Below, piece by piece: positions 1 to 9,240 of a DNA stretch of 64,000 nucleotides (position 1 is its first letter; each line of letters starts with the position of its first letter). This DNA is from an uncultured Clostridium sp. (lineage in GTDB: Bacteria > Bacillota > Clostridia > Lachnospirales > Lachnospiraceae), in contig UPYT01000006.1 in the NCBI GenBank assembly GCA_900538475.1, forward strand, positions 1 through 64,000, in the 5' to 3' direction. A model generated the notes under the pieces. The model did no database searches and was not told the DNA's origin. It was given only the letters and a program-made list of their open reading frames with translations. The position numbers and the translations under genes were made by a program.

Positions 1-66
1 AGAGAATTTTGTCGCAGAAGCGACCCGCCGCAGGCGGAGAAGCTCGCGAGAGAGCTTCTTTTTTAA
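1..66 (+). repeat. Dispersed structured repeat, copy 1 (5' part cut off by window edge)
   Basis: This is the 3' half of a repeat seen again at 38220-38345 and 60721-60846. It shows a perfect CCGCC-GCA-GGCGG hairpin and then a 7-bp GAAGCTC/GAGCTTC hairpin running into a T-tract, so its end looks like an intrinsic terminator. It lies directly before the polysaccharide operon, between it and whatever precedes the window. Being cut at base 1, its 5' hairpin cannot be seen here. Confidence 0.75.
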
Positions 67-128
67 ATAAAAGGGATACAAATCGTAGAAAAGAAATTTT
101 TTATGGTATGAAAATGGAGATATAGGTT

Positions 129-1265
129 ATGAACAAGGGATTAAAGATTGCTATGTTTGGGCAGAAAAGACTGAGCAGAGAAGGCGGAATTGAAATTGTC
201 GTAAAAGAGCTTTCGACAAGGATGGCCCAGATGGGAAATCAGGTTACCTGCTATAACCGTTCCGGACATCATGTGAGCGGTAATGAATTTGATGCTGCAG
301 AAAAGCAGGAATATGCAGGAATCAGACAGAAATATGTGCCTACAATTGAGAAAAAGGGATTGGCTGCTGTGAGTGCGTCTTTTTTTGCAGGCTTATGCAG
401 TGCTTTTGGAAACTATCATGTTGTTCATATTCATGCAGAAGGACCAGCTTTTTTTTCATTTCTGCCTAAGATGTTTGGCAAAAGGGTTATTGTTACGGTT
501 CATGGAATTGACTGGCAGAGAGAAAAATGGAAATCAGGATTTGGTTCTAAATTTATCCGACAGGGTGAAAAGCATGCAGTAAAGTACGCAGATGAAATTA
601 TTGTATTAAGCGAAGGGGTTCAGAAGTATTTTATGGATACCTATGGAAGAGAGACACGGTTTATTCCCAATGGAGTTAATCGTCCGGAAATCAAGTCTGC
701 AGAATTGATTCATGAAAAATACGGATTAACAAAGGATTCCTATATTTTATTCTTAGGAAGATTGGTGCCGGAAAAGGGAATCCGATATTTAATCGAGGCC
801 TTTAAACAGGTAAAGACAGATAAAAAGCTTGTGATAGCAGGTGGAAGCTCTGATACAGATGAATTTGCAAAGGAACTGAAGGAGCTGGCAAAGGGGGATG
901 AAAGAATCCTTTTTACCGGTTTTGTCCAAGGACAGGCCTTAGAAGAACTGTACAGCAATGCGTATGTCTATACACTTCCCAGTGATTTGGAAGGTATGCC
1001 TTTGAGCCTTTTGGAAGCGATGAGCTATGGAAACTGCTGTCTGGTATCAGATATTGCGGAATGTGCAGAAGTGGTAGAAGATAAGGCTTTGATTTTTGAA
1101 AAGTCAAATGTAGATGATTTGAGAGAAAAACTGCAAAAAGCCTGTGATGAAGTTGATATGGTAGAAGGAATGAAACGACAGGCATCGGACTTTATCTGCA
1201 GTAAGTATAACTGGGATGAGGTTGTAGAGAGAACATTAGATTTATATAGGGGACGTAAATCATGA
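129..1265 (+). CDS. Glycosyltransferase family 4 (GT-B fold), surface polysaccharide
   Basis: This 378-residue protein transfers a sugar from a nucleotide-sugar donor to a lipid-linked glycan at the inner face of the membrane. The N-terminal half carries a GGIE glycine motif (residues 19-22), as in GT4 enzymes that bind an acceptor. The C-terminal half has GRLVPEKG (about 210-217) and the E-x7-E donor-binding pair (E288, E296) typical of retaining GT4 enzymes. A GGAGA site stands upstream of the ATG. The next gene overlaps it by 4 bp (ATGA), so the two are translationally coupled. Its base composition is less AT-rich than that of the genes that follow, so it may belong to the older part of the locus. 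The sugar specificity cannot be read from the sequence. Confidence 0.85.
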   Translation: MNKGLKIAMFGQKRLSREGGIEIVVKELSTRMAQMGNQVTCYNRSGHHVSGNEFDAAEKQEYAGIRQKYVPTIEKKGLAAVSASFFAGLCSAFGNYHVVHIHAEGPAFFSFLPKMFGKRVIVTVHGIDWQREKWKSGFGSKFIRQGEKHAVKYADEIIVLSEGVQKYFMDTYGRETRFIPNGVNRPEIKSAELIHEKYGLTKDSYILFLGRLVPEKGIRYLIEAFKQVKTDKKLVIAGGSSDTDEFAKELKELAKGDERILFTGFVQGQALEELYSNAYVYTLPSDLEGMPLSLLEAMSYGNCCLVSDIAECAEVVEDKALIFEKSNVDDLREKLQKACDEVDMVEGMKRQASDFICSKYNWDEVVERTLDLYRGRKS

Positions 1266-2356
1266 TTCGAGTATTACAGTGTGTAAATGATATGCATCGT
1301 GCAGGATTAGAGACGATGTTGATGAACTATTATAGAAATATTGATAGATCAAAAATTCAATTTGATTTTCTGACACATCGGCCCTATAAAAGCGATTATG
1401 ATGATGAGATAATCAGCTTAGGTGGCAAGGTGTATTATGCCCCTAGGCTTTATCCGCAAAATTATTCAAAGTATTTTAAATGGATGGAACAGTTTTTTAA
1501 AGAACATCCAGAATATAAAATTGTCCATAGTCACATTGATGCCATGAGTTATTTGCCATTAAAAGCGGCAAAAAGGGCAGGTGTACCTGTAAGAATAGCG
1601 CATAGTCATAATACTTCTATCGATAAAGATTTTAAGTATATATTGAAACAGTATTTTCGCTCTAGAATTAATTCAGTTACGACAGATTTTTGTGCCTGTG
1701 GAGAAGAAGCAGGAAAATTTTTATTCGGGGATGTAAGATACACGATTATTCCAAATGCGATTGATATTTCAAAATTTTTATTTGACCCTGAAATAAGAAG
1801 AAAAAAACGCGAAGAATTGAATATTAAAAATGAATTTGTAATTGGTCATGTGGGAAGATTATCATACCAAAAAAATCATAAATTTTTAGTTCAAATTTTC
1901 AATAAATTTGTTGTTCAGAATCCTAATTCTATGCTGCTGTTAATAGGTGTAGGGGAAAAGGAAGAAGAGATAAAAAAACAGGTTGAGGGATTTGGACTAG
2001 GCGAAAAAGTAAAATTTCTGGGTAATCGCACAGATGTAAATGAGTTATATCAAGTAATGGATATTTTTGTAATGCCGTCTTTTTTTGAAGGGGTTCCCGT
2101 TGTTGGTATAGAAGCTCAGTTTGCTGGATTACCTTGTATTTTTTCAGATAAAGTACCTAAAGAAGTTAAATTTAATCAAAAAACAGACTTTCTAGGGTTA
2201 GATGAGCCGTTAGAAATATGGACCAAAACTATAGAGAAATATAAGAATGATAGCAGAGAACAATTGTTAGGTGAATTAGAAAACAGTTTTTATAATATAA
2301 AAAAAGCACATGCATTGTTAGAAAATTATTATTTAAATTTAGAAACCAGAGAGTGA
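1262..2356 (+). CDS. Glycosyltransferase family 4, EpsF-like
   Basis: The 364-residue protein resembles EpsF-type GT4 enzymes of exopolysaccharide loci. It opens with the usual strand and the AGLETMLMNYYR stretch, then has HSHIDAM (about 89-95) and AHSHNTS (about 113-119) in the acceptor domain. The donor domain has a GRLSYQKNH segment (about 198-206) and an E-x7-E pair (E276, E284). It starts within the stop codon of the preceding gene. From this gene on the coding sequence becomes strongly AT-rich, with many TTA, ATA and AAA codons, unlike the genes after 12.8 kb. It is a cytoplasmic, membrane-associated sugar transferase of unknown specificity. Confidence 0.85.
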   Translation: MIRVLQCVNDMHRAGLETMLMNYYRNIDRSKIQFDFLTHRPYKSDYDDEIISLGGKVYYAPRLYPQNYSKYFKWMEQFFKEHPEYKIVHSHIDAMSYLPLKAAKRAGVPVRIAHSHNTSIDKDFKYILKQYFRSRINSVTTDFCACGEEAGKFLFGDVRYTIIPNAIDISKFLFDPEIRRKKREELNIKNEFVIGHVGRLSYQKNHKFLVQIFNKFVVQNPNSMLLLIGVGEKEEEIKKQVEGFGLGEKVKFLGNRTDVNELYQVMDIFVMPSFFEGVPVVGIEAQFAGLPCIFSDKVPKEVKFNQKTDFLGLDEPLEIWTKTIEKYKNDSREQLLGELENSFYNIKKAHALLENYYLNLETRE

Positions 2357-2363
2357 GTATATT

Positions 2364-3377
2364 ATGGCAGGGCATAAGAGTATAAAAAGAGTTGTGCATC
2401 GTTGTATGGAAGAGTTAGATGCAACTCGAAGAATTGCACAGGTAACTTCTTTAAAGGAAGGATTGGAAACATTTCGTGCAAAAGTAGATATTCAAATTAT
2501 GAATCGTAATGGATATTATGAAAATAAATCAAGAAAGAAACATTTGCTTAGAAAGCATGATATTATGATTCGATATTATGAAAAGACGTTTGGTGATTTT
2601 TTGAAAACCTATGATTATAATCATGGAAATCAAATATTGTTCAAATCAGAATATGCAGATTGTATATGGATTTGTTGGTGGCAGGGATTGGAACAGGCAC
2701 CAGAGCTTGTAAAAGTATGCGTGAATTCAATTAAGAAAAATGCAGGAAATCATAGAGTAATTATTTTAACGGATGACAATTATAAGGATTATGTAGATAT
2801 TCCGGAATGGGTAGAGGAAAAGAAAAATAAGGGAATTATAAGTAGAACTCATTATTCAGATATTTTAAGATTATCATTGTTATCAGAATATGGTGGAATG
2901 TGGATTGATTCTACATTTTTCTGTACACAGCCAGTATTAGATGATTATTTTCAGCAGCCTTTATGGTCAATAAAGAGACCTGATTATTTTCATGCGTCTG
3001 TTGCATCTGGGTATTTTGCAAATTACTCACTTGCATGTGATGCTGCTCATAGATGGATTTTTAAGACAATTTTAGATTTTGTTTTAGAATATTGGAAGAA
3101 TAATGATGTTATGAGTGATTACTTATTTTTAGATTATCTTATTGTGTTAACGCAAAAATATGATCAAAGAATTGCAAAAATATTTCAGAATATTGAGCCA
3201 AATAATCCCGAATGTGATGAATTATATAAAGTTATGGGTGAACCATTTAATCAGAAAAAGTGGGATCTTATGAAATCTGAAACAGCATTATTCAAGTTAA
3301 GTTGGAAATATCAATATCCTATTGAAAAAAATGGGGAAAAAACATTTTATGGGATGTTAGTGCAAGATAAATTGTAA
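2364..3377 (+). CDS. Capsular polysaccharide synthesis-type glycosyltransferase (GT32-like)
   Basis: This 337-residue protein matches the GT32 / capsular synthesis transferase pattern. It has ICWWQG (about 103-108), an SDILR motif (165-169), then YGG and a WIDST sequence (180-184) that stands in place of the DxD metal and nucleotide-sugar site. The first 80 residues are basic and probably helical, and are not part of the catalytic core. It sits 7 bp after the EpsF-like gene and 18 bp before a GT2 gene, so it is in the same transcript. Codon use is very AT-rich. It probably adds one sugar of the repeat unit; which one is unknown. Confidence 0.8.
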   Translation: MAGHKSIKRVVHRCMEELDATRRIAQVTSLKEGLETFRAKVDIQIMNRNGYYENKSRKKHLLRKHDIMIRYYEKTFGDFLKTYDYNHGNQILFKSEYADCIWICWWQGLEQAPELVKVCVNSIKKNAGNHRVIILTDDNYKDYVDIPEWVEEKKNKGIISRTHYSDILRLSLLSEYGGMWIDSTFFCTQPVLDDYFQQPLWSIKRPDYFHASVASGYFANYSLACDAAHRWIFKTILDFVLEYWKNNDVMSDYLFLDYLIVLTQKYDQRIAKIFQNIEPNNPECDELYKVMGEPFNQKKWDLMKSETALFKLSWKYQYPIEKNGEKTFYGMLVQDKL

Positions 3378-3395
3378 TTTTGATGGGGGGATTAT

Positions 3396-4379
3396 ATGAA
3401 TCCGAAGATAAGCGTAATTGTACCAATATACAATGCGGAACTTTATCTTGAAGAATGTATTCATTCAGTATTGAATCAAACATTAAGAGATATTGAATTA
3501 TTATTAATTGATGATGGTTCTACAGATGGATCATTTAGAATCTGTGAAGAATATAGTAAAAAGGATAACAGAGTTCAGGTGTTCCGTAATAAGAATGTTG
3601 GTCAGGGATTAGAGAGAAATTTTGGAGTCAAAAAAGCCGCAGGAGAATATATTGCTTTTTTAGATTCAGATGATCAATATAAAGAAGATGCACTAGAACG
3701 ATTATATCAGAAAGCTATGGAAACTAATGCAGATATGGTTTCCGGTGGGTATGCAGATGTATGTAACCATGAAATTATAAAGGAACATCTATTAGGAAAT
3801 AGAATTTTAGATAGTACTGAAAAAATAAAAAAAGTAATGGCTGATTTAATTTCATATGAGAAAAAAGAAGGATATGATGGATGTATAGCTGTTTGGGATA
3901 GTATTTTTAAAAAGCAGTTGCTTATAGATAATAATATTCAATTTTTGTCTGAAAGGGATATATATTCAGAGGATTTACTATATAAACTAATGGTTATGTC
4001 ATGCTCTCGAAAAATAACTTTTTGCAATGATATTACATATTTATATCGCGTAAATGATACATCATTTACAAATAGAATTAGTGAATCGGTATTAAATAGA
4101 ATTACTAATTTGTATGATGAAATTATTTTAAGATTTGAAGAGTTTTTACAGGAATTTAATTTAAAAGAAAGATTAGTTAATCGAACCTTTTTTACACTAC
4201 GATTTAATATTAAAAAAGTTTCAAAATCAAGAGATGTTAAAAAGTTTTATAAAATGATTTTTGAAAATAAAAAATTAATGGGAATTGTTGTGACATATAA
4301 ACCAAATAATTTGAAAAATTTTGTTATATACTATTTAATTAAATGGAAAATGCTGGGAATGTTTTATATGTTCTTTTAA
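3396..4379 (+). CDS. Glycosyltransferase family 2 (GT-A fold)
   Basis: The N-terminal 100 residues are a textbook GT2 domain: VIVPIYNAELYLEECI, then LIDDGSTDGS (37-46) for the nucleotide and LDSDD (89-93) for the metal. The remaining 220 residues are variable, as in capsule-locus GT2 enzymes that set acceptor specificity. There is no strong membrane segment except a short hydrophobic tail. A GGGGGG ribosome site precedes the ATG. It belongs to the AT-rich part of the locus. It should add one monosaccharide to the undecaprenyl-linked repeat unit. Confidence 0.87.
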   Translation: MNPKISVIVPIYNAELYLEECIHSVLNQTLRDIELLLIDDGSTDGSFRICEEYSKKDNRVQVFRNKNVGQGLERNFGVKKAAGEYIAFLDSDDQYKEDALERLYQKAMETNADMVSGGYADVCNHEIIKEHLLGNRILDSTEKIKKVMADLISYEKKEGYDGCIAVWDSIFKKQLLIDNNIQFLSERDIYSEDLLYKLMVMSCSRKITFCNDITYLYRVNDTSFTNRISESVLNRITNLYDEIILRFEEFLQEFNLKERLVNRTFFTLRFNIKKVSKSRDVKKFYKMIFENKKLMGIVVTYKPNNLKNFVIYYLIKWKMLGMFYMFF

Positions 4380-4407
4380 AGAAATTAAATTTTAGGAGAG
4401 TAGAATA

Positions 4408-5502
4408 ATGAAAATTGGTATTATGACATTTCATAGAGCTATTAATTATGGAGCTGTTTTACAGACATATGCTTTACAAAAATATTTGAATGATAGCGGA
4501 TATGATGCAGAAGTTATTGATTATCGCTGTGATCACATGGAGAATTTTTATAAGATTTTAAGTGTAAAAAATAAATCCATTAAGCAGGTTATTAGAGGCC
4601 TTTTAAATTTTATATATGTATATAAAAAGAAAAGTAGATTTTATGGTTTTTTAGATCAGAATGTAAAAATAAGTTCAAAGATTTATGATAAATCAAATAT
4701 TGGTGAATCAAATAATGAATATGATAAGTTTATTACAGGGAGTGACCAGGTATTTAATTATGCATGTTCACAATTTGATAAAAATTATTTTTTAGAGTTT
4801 GTTAAAAATTATGATAAGAAATATTCTTATGCGGCTTCATTTGGTATGAAAGAAGTTCCGTGTGAATATGCAGAGGAATATAAAAAGTTACTTTCAACAT
4901 TTCATGAGTTGTCAATTCGTGAAACAGATGGACAACAAATAGTAAAAACATTGGTTGGAAAAGAAACAGAATTATCAATGGATCCGGTTTTTTTATTAGG
5001 CAGGGAAGATTGGGAGCGATTAGCTAAGAAACCGAAAATAGAACATTATATATTGATATATAAATTGAATACATCAAATTTATTGTTTGATTTTGCAAGA
5101 AAATTAGCTAAGATGACAAATACAAAAATTGTTGCATTGAACTTTGATATTGTTGATCAGATGAAAACACCAGATATAAAAGGATTATTTTCAACATCAA
5201 TCGAAGAATTTTTAGGATATTTTAAGTATGCAGATTATGTTGTAACAAATTCATTTCATGGAACTGCATTTTCTATTATTTTCCATAAAAATCTTTATGT
5301 AGAGGCTTTACAAAAAGATTTTAAGCCTAATGATAGAGTAGAATCATTATTAAATTTAACAGATTTGAATGTATGTAAAATAAAAACTTTAGAGGATTGC
5401 GTATTAGATATTAATAGAGACTTCAGTATGGCAGATGAACAAATCAATAAAAAATGTGCGGAAGCAAAACAATATCTTGAAAGGATTATGAATGAAAATT
5501 AG
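4408..5502 (+). CDS. Polysaccharide pyruvyl transferase family protein
   Basis: The 364-residue protein begins with the MKIGIMTFHRAINYGAVLQT pattern of the CsaB/EpsO-like pyruvyl transferase family. These enzymes transfer pyruvate from phosphoenolpyruvate onto a sugar as an acidic ketal. Further family marks are FITGSDQVFN (about 108-117), YAASFG and the late TNSFHGTAFS stretch (about 278-287). It overlaps the polymerase gene by 11 bp. An F420-dehydrogenase-beta-like gene lies four genes downstream; the two families often occur together in surface-glycan loci. A negatively charged pyruvylated polymer is the natural inference, not something the sequence proves. Confidence 0.87.
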   Translation: MKIGIMTFHRAINYGAVLQTYALQKYLNDSGYDAEVIDYRCDHMENFYKILSVKNKSIKQVIRGLLNFIYVYKKKSRFYGFLDQNVKISSKIYDKSNIGESNNEYDKFITGSDQVFNYACSQFDKNYFLEFVKNYDKKYSYAASFGMKEVPCEYAEEYKKLLSTFHELSIRETDGQQIVKTLVGKETELSMDPVFLLGREDWERLAKKPKIEHYILIYKLNTSNLLFDFARKLAKMTNTKIVALNFDIVDQMKTPDIKGLFSTSIEEFLGYFKYADYVVTNSFHGTAFSIIFHKNLYVEALQKDFKPNDRVESLLNLTDLNVCKIKTLEDCVLDINRDFSMADEQINKKCAEAKQYLERIMNEN

Positions 5503-6766
5503 AGAATGTTCTGACTGGAAAGATAAAAGAATACTAGAACTAATAATTGCAGCTGTGATTAATTTAATAATATTTTCTGCAAATAATAAATTGATGATAT
5601 ATACAAAACATTTATCATTATTGGTAATTATCCTTTGCTTAGGAATGTTTATTTTAAACAGGAATTATATATTGAAAATAAATAAATATAAACTTATGTA
5701 TTCTTTATTTGTGATAATGATAATGGTTAGTTGTTTTTGGGTTAGCAATACAAATGTTATTTGGGATTATAGTTTATATTTAATTTCAGGAGTATGTGTT
5801 ATTTTTTCTGATTTTTCAAAGACATTCTACTATTATTTTATGAAAATATTTAAGATCTTATTTTGGGTATTTATATTTTCAATGTTTTTAGAGGCATTGT
5901 TACCGAATGTGTTTTTTTTAATATTTGGATTTGCTTCATTTGGAGATGCAGAAATGCGAGCTCTTACATCTGGTGGGGCAATTGCAGGTTTAGCTTTTGA
6001 AAAGGCATATGCAGCATTTATTTGTAATTTAGGGCTTGGTGTTATTTTTGCAGAATTTGTTGCTCAAAGATCATATAAATATGTTATTCAAAGCATACTT
6101 GTAATGATAGCATTAATGATGACAGGTAAGCGCACATTGTTTATTATCCCAATTGTTGCTTTATTAATTTATGTAATGTTATTTAGTAAAAATAATAAGT
6201 TTATAAAATTAGCTGGAGTTGGATTAGGAATATCAGCATTTATTATAATAGCATATACGATAATTCCAGAAGCGTCTTTAATTATTGATAGAATTATTAA
6301 TAGCGGAGGAGATGTTTTATCTGGAAGAGAAAATTTTTGGAATTATGCTATGGATATGTTTCATCAAAATCCATTTTTTGGAAGAGGGTTTATGTCATTT
6401 AATGATTTCGTATTTAATCAAGGATTTCGTTATTATGGAGAAAGATGGAATTATCAAGCACATAATGTATATATTCAGCTTTTGGGAGAAACTGGTATTA
6501 TAGGATGTGGAGTCATCATTATACTGATTATTATTTTGATAATTAAAGCCATATCATTAGCCAAAAGCACATCTAATTTTTGGGATGTACTTTTAGTTTA
6601 TTGGATAATGTTATTTGGAATTTATAGTCTTACAGGAAATACACTTTATTATCCGTGCCAATTGATTATTTTGATAGTATCTATCTTACTTATTTCTAAT
6701 GTGAAAAAAATAAGAGAAGTATCTTATCAGATTGGAAAATCAATTAAATGGAAAATTTTAGCTTGA
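5492..6766 (+). CDS. O-antigen ligase/polymerase family membrane protein (Wzy-like)
   Basis: This 424-residue integral membrane protein has about ten hydrophobic segments. The long outward loop carries SGRENFW (about 277-283), NPFFGRGF and then AHNVYIQLLGETG (about 323-335), the signature of the Wzy/WaaL C-terminal domain. Such proteins join repeat units into polymer on the outer side of the membrane. It starts inside the end of the pyruvyl transferase gene. Very AT-rich codons fit the rest of the island. With a flippase two genes on, it supports a Wzx/Wzy-dependent pathway. Polymerase is preferred over ligase from the context of a capsule/EPS locus in a Gram-positive. Confidence 0.85.
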   Translation: MKIRECSDWKDKRILELIIAAVINLIIFSANNKLMIYTKHLSLLVIILCLGMFILNRNYILKINKYKLMYSLFVIMIMVSCFWVSNTNVIWDYSLYLISGVCVIFSDFSKTFYYYFMKIFKILFWVFIFSMFLEALLPNVFFLIFGFASFGDAEMRALTSGGAIAGLAFEKAYAAFICNLGLGVIFAEFVAQRSYKYVIQSILVMIALMMTGKRTLFIIPIVALLIYVMLFSKNNKFIKLAGVGLGISAFIIIAYTIIPEASLIIDRIINSGGDVLSGRENFWNYAMDMFHQNPFFGRGFMSFNDFVFNQGFRYYGERWNYQAHNVYIQLLGETGIIGCGVIIILIIILIIKAISLAKSTSNFWDVLLVYWIMLFGIYSLTGNTLYYPCQLIILIVSILLISNVKKIREVSYQIGKSIKWKILA

Positions 6767-6780
6767 ATGGAGGTGGCAAA

Positions 6781-7719
6781 ATGGAGCCATTAGTAAGTAT
6801 TATTACTCCGTCATATAACTCGGGAAAATATTTAGATGCATATTTTTCTTCGATTTTAAATCAAGATTATCAAAATTATGAAATTATTTTTATTAATGAT
6901 GGATCGACCGATGATACAGAGGATATTGTAAATAAATATAAGGAATTGTTTGAAAAAAAGAACGTTCGTTTTGTTTATTTAAAACAAAATAATGGTGGAC
7001 AAGCAAAAGCTATGAATTTAGGTTTTCCATATATTCAAGGAAAATATTTTATTTGGCCAGATTCTGACGATGAACTTTATTCAAATAATATTAGTGAAAA
7101 AGTAAAATATATGGAGCAGCATCCAGATATTGCATTGGCAATGTCTGGAGCTGATTATGTAGATGAGAGTGGTAATATAATAGATCATTTACAGAGGAAA
7201 CAGCAAGATAATGATAATTTTTTTGAAGATTTATTGTTAAGCAAAAATGTTGTATTTTGTCCGGGTATTTATATCATGAGAACAGAAAAATTTTTTAAAT
7301 ATGTACCCAATGGGCAAATTAATGAAAGCCGGATAGGTCAAAATTATCAAATTTTATTACCAATAGCATATCATGATAAGTATGGCTATATTGATAAAAC
7401 ATTGTACAAGTACATTTTACACAAAAATAGTCATTCTAATAAAGATAATAATCAATATGAGAAGACGATCCAACGTTTTAAAAAGCAGGAAGAAACATTA
7501 TATATTCTTATAAAAAGTATTTGTGATGAAAATGATGAGAAAGTTTATAAAAATAAATTATATATCCATTTTCATCGTTTTTATCTGCGTTTGGCTAATA
7601 AATATGGTATGAAGCAGGATTTAAAAAAATATTATGAACAGTTGAAGCAAGTTAATGGAAATGGGATGAAGGAAAGAATATATTATGTATTGGGAATTAT
7701 TGGTATAAAAAAGAGGTAA
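6781..7719 (+). CDS. Glycosyltransferase family 2
   Basis: The start at 6781 is chosen because a GGAGGT site at 6769-6774 sits six bases ahead. An in-frame ATG at 6748 lies inside the polymerase gene and has no such site. From 6781 the protein is 312 residues. It has a GT2 core: SIITPSYNSG, FINDGSTDD (about 37-45), a NNGGQAKAMNLG segment and PDSDD (93-97). The C-terminal half is rich in Lys, Asn and Tyr and shows no other domain. It probably adds another sugar of the repeat unit. Only 3 bp separate it from the flippase gene. Confidence 0.85.
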   Translation: MEPLVSIITPSYNSGKYLDAYFSSILNQDYQNYEIIFINDGSTDDTEDIVNKYKELFEKKNVRFVYLKQNNGGQAKAMNLGFPYIQGKYFIWPDSDDELYSNNISEKVKYMEQHPDIALAMSGADYVDESGNIIDHLQRKQQDNDNFFEDLLLSKNVVFCPGIYIMRTEKFFKYVPNGQINESRIGQNYQILLPIAYHDKYGYIDKTLYKYILHKNSHSNKDNNQYEKTIQRFKKQEETLYILIKSICDENDEKVYKNKLYIHFHRFYLRLANKYGMKQDLKKYYEQLKQVNGNGMKERIYYVLGIIGIKKR

Positions 7720-7722
7720 ATT

Positions 7723-9240
7723 ATGGGTCGATCAAAAAAATTTATGTATAATTCCATTACAACGGCATTATTGCAAGTTGTAACAATGGTAGCAGGTTTT
7801 ATTACACCAAGATTTATGCTAACGGCATATGGCTCTGAAATTAATGGTTTGGTATCATCCATTTTACAATTTATTAGTTATTTTAATTTAGTAGAGGCAG
7901 GGTTATCAAGTGCAGCTGTATATTCCCTGTATAAGCCGATTGCAGATAAAGATCATGATAAAATTAATAGAATTGTAACAGCAGCAAAGCATTTTTATAT
8001 AAAATCAGGATTTATATTTGTTGGTTTAGTTGCATTATTAGCTTTATGTTATCCTTTTATTGCCAGTTCAACGGTATTAGATCAAACAAGTATTTTTGTG
8101 CTTGTTCTTGTATTAGGTGTTAATGGTTCTTTAGAGTTTTTTACTTTAGCAAAGTACAGAGCATTACTTACAGCGGATCAAAAAACATATGTGATTTCTT
8201 TGGCATCTATAGTATATACTATTTTAAATACAATTATTGTTGTGGTTTTATCTACAATGCGTATTAATATTGTATTATTAAGAATTATTGCGTTATTTTC
8301 AATATTCGTGAGAACAATAATATTGTATGTATATGTAAGAGTAAATTATCGTTTTATTCGCTATGATGTAGAGCCTGATTATGCTGCTATGGATAAACGA
8401 TGGAGTGCATTGTATTTACAAATTGTACAAACAGTGCAAAATGCATCGCCGGCTGTTTTAATTACTATTTTTTCTTCCTTGAAAATGGTAAGTGTTTATT
8501 CTGTCTATAATATGGTTATGTCCGGTATTAATGGAGTTATGTCAGTATTCTCTACAGGTGTATCTGCAGGATTTGGCGAACTGCTTGTAAAAGGCGATAA
8601 AATGGTATTTAAAAAAGCATATGGAGATTTTGAATATATTTATTATTTCATGGTTAGTGTGATATATTCCATTACATTAGTCACAATTTTACCTTTTATA
8701 GAGGTTTACACCAAAGGTGTTAATGATATTCAATATACGAGTTTTACATTTGCAATTTTATTTGTTTCCAATGGAATTTTATATAATTTAAAAACACCTC
8801 AAGGCATGCTGGTAATAGCAGCTGGATTATATAGGGAAACAAGAATTCAGAGTACAATTCAAGCAGCTATTTTAGTTGTAGGAGGTATCATTTTTGGTGC
8901 AAGAAATGGATTGACAGGAATTATGTTTGCATCATGTCTGTCAAATTTATATCGCTGCATTGATTTATATTTTTTTATACCCAAAATGGTAACTCATATG
9001 GAAAGAAAAGATACATTGAAAAATATTATTATTACAATTTCAATGATTATTGTATCTTATTTTACTGCACCAGAAATAATAAAATTTCATCCTGTAAGTC
9101 TTATTACATGGGTTGTTTATGCGGCCTGTGTTAGTATATATTGCTTAGCATTAATTAGTATTTTTCATATAATATTTGAAAGAGAAAATTTTAAAAAGAT
9201 ATTAGTGAGAATACAAAACATGAAAGGAAAAATAAAGTGA
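7723..9240 (+). CDS. Polysaccharide flippase (Wzx-like, MATE/PST superfamily)
   Basis: The 505-residue protein has twelve to fourteen hydrophobic helices in the pattern of the polysaccharide-transport branch of the MATE superfamily. It starts with a short basic tail (GRSKKFMYNSI) and a glycine-containing first helix. The segment FITPRFMLTAYGSEINGLVSS near residue 30 is typical of these flippases. It should move the undecaprenyl-linked repeat unit from the inner to the outer leaflet before polymerisation. The next gene starts with GTG inside this stop codon. It belongs to the AT-rich island. Confidence 0.87.
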   Translation: MGRSKKFMYNSITTALLQVVTMVAGFITPRFMLTAYGSEINGLVSSILQFISYFNLVEAGLSSAAVYSLYKPIADKDHDKINRIVTAAKHFYIKSGFIFVGLVALLALCYPFIASSTVLDQTSIFVLVLVLGVNGSLEFFTLAKYRALLTADQKTYVISLASIVYTILNTIIVVVLSTMRINIVLLRIIALFSIFVRTIILYVYVRVNYRFIRYDVEPDYAAMDKRWSALYLQIVQTVQNASPAVLITIFSSLKMVSVYSVYNMVMSGINGVMSVFSTGVSAGFGELLVKGDKMVFKKAYGDFEYIYYFMVSVIYSITLVTILPFIEVYTKGVNDIQYTSFTFAILFVSNGILYNLKTPQGMLVIAAGLYRETRIQSTIQAAILVVGGIIFGARNGLTGIMFASCLSNLYRCIDLYFFIPKMVTHMERKDTLKNIIITISMIIVSYFTAPEIIKFHPVSLITWVVYAACVSIYCLALISIFHIIFERENFKKILVRIQNMKGKIK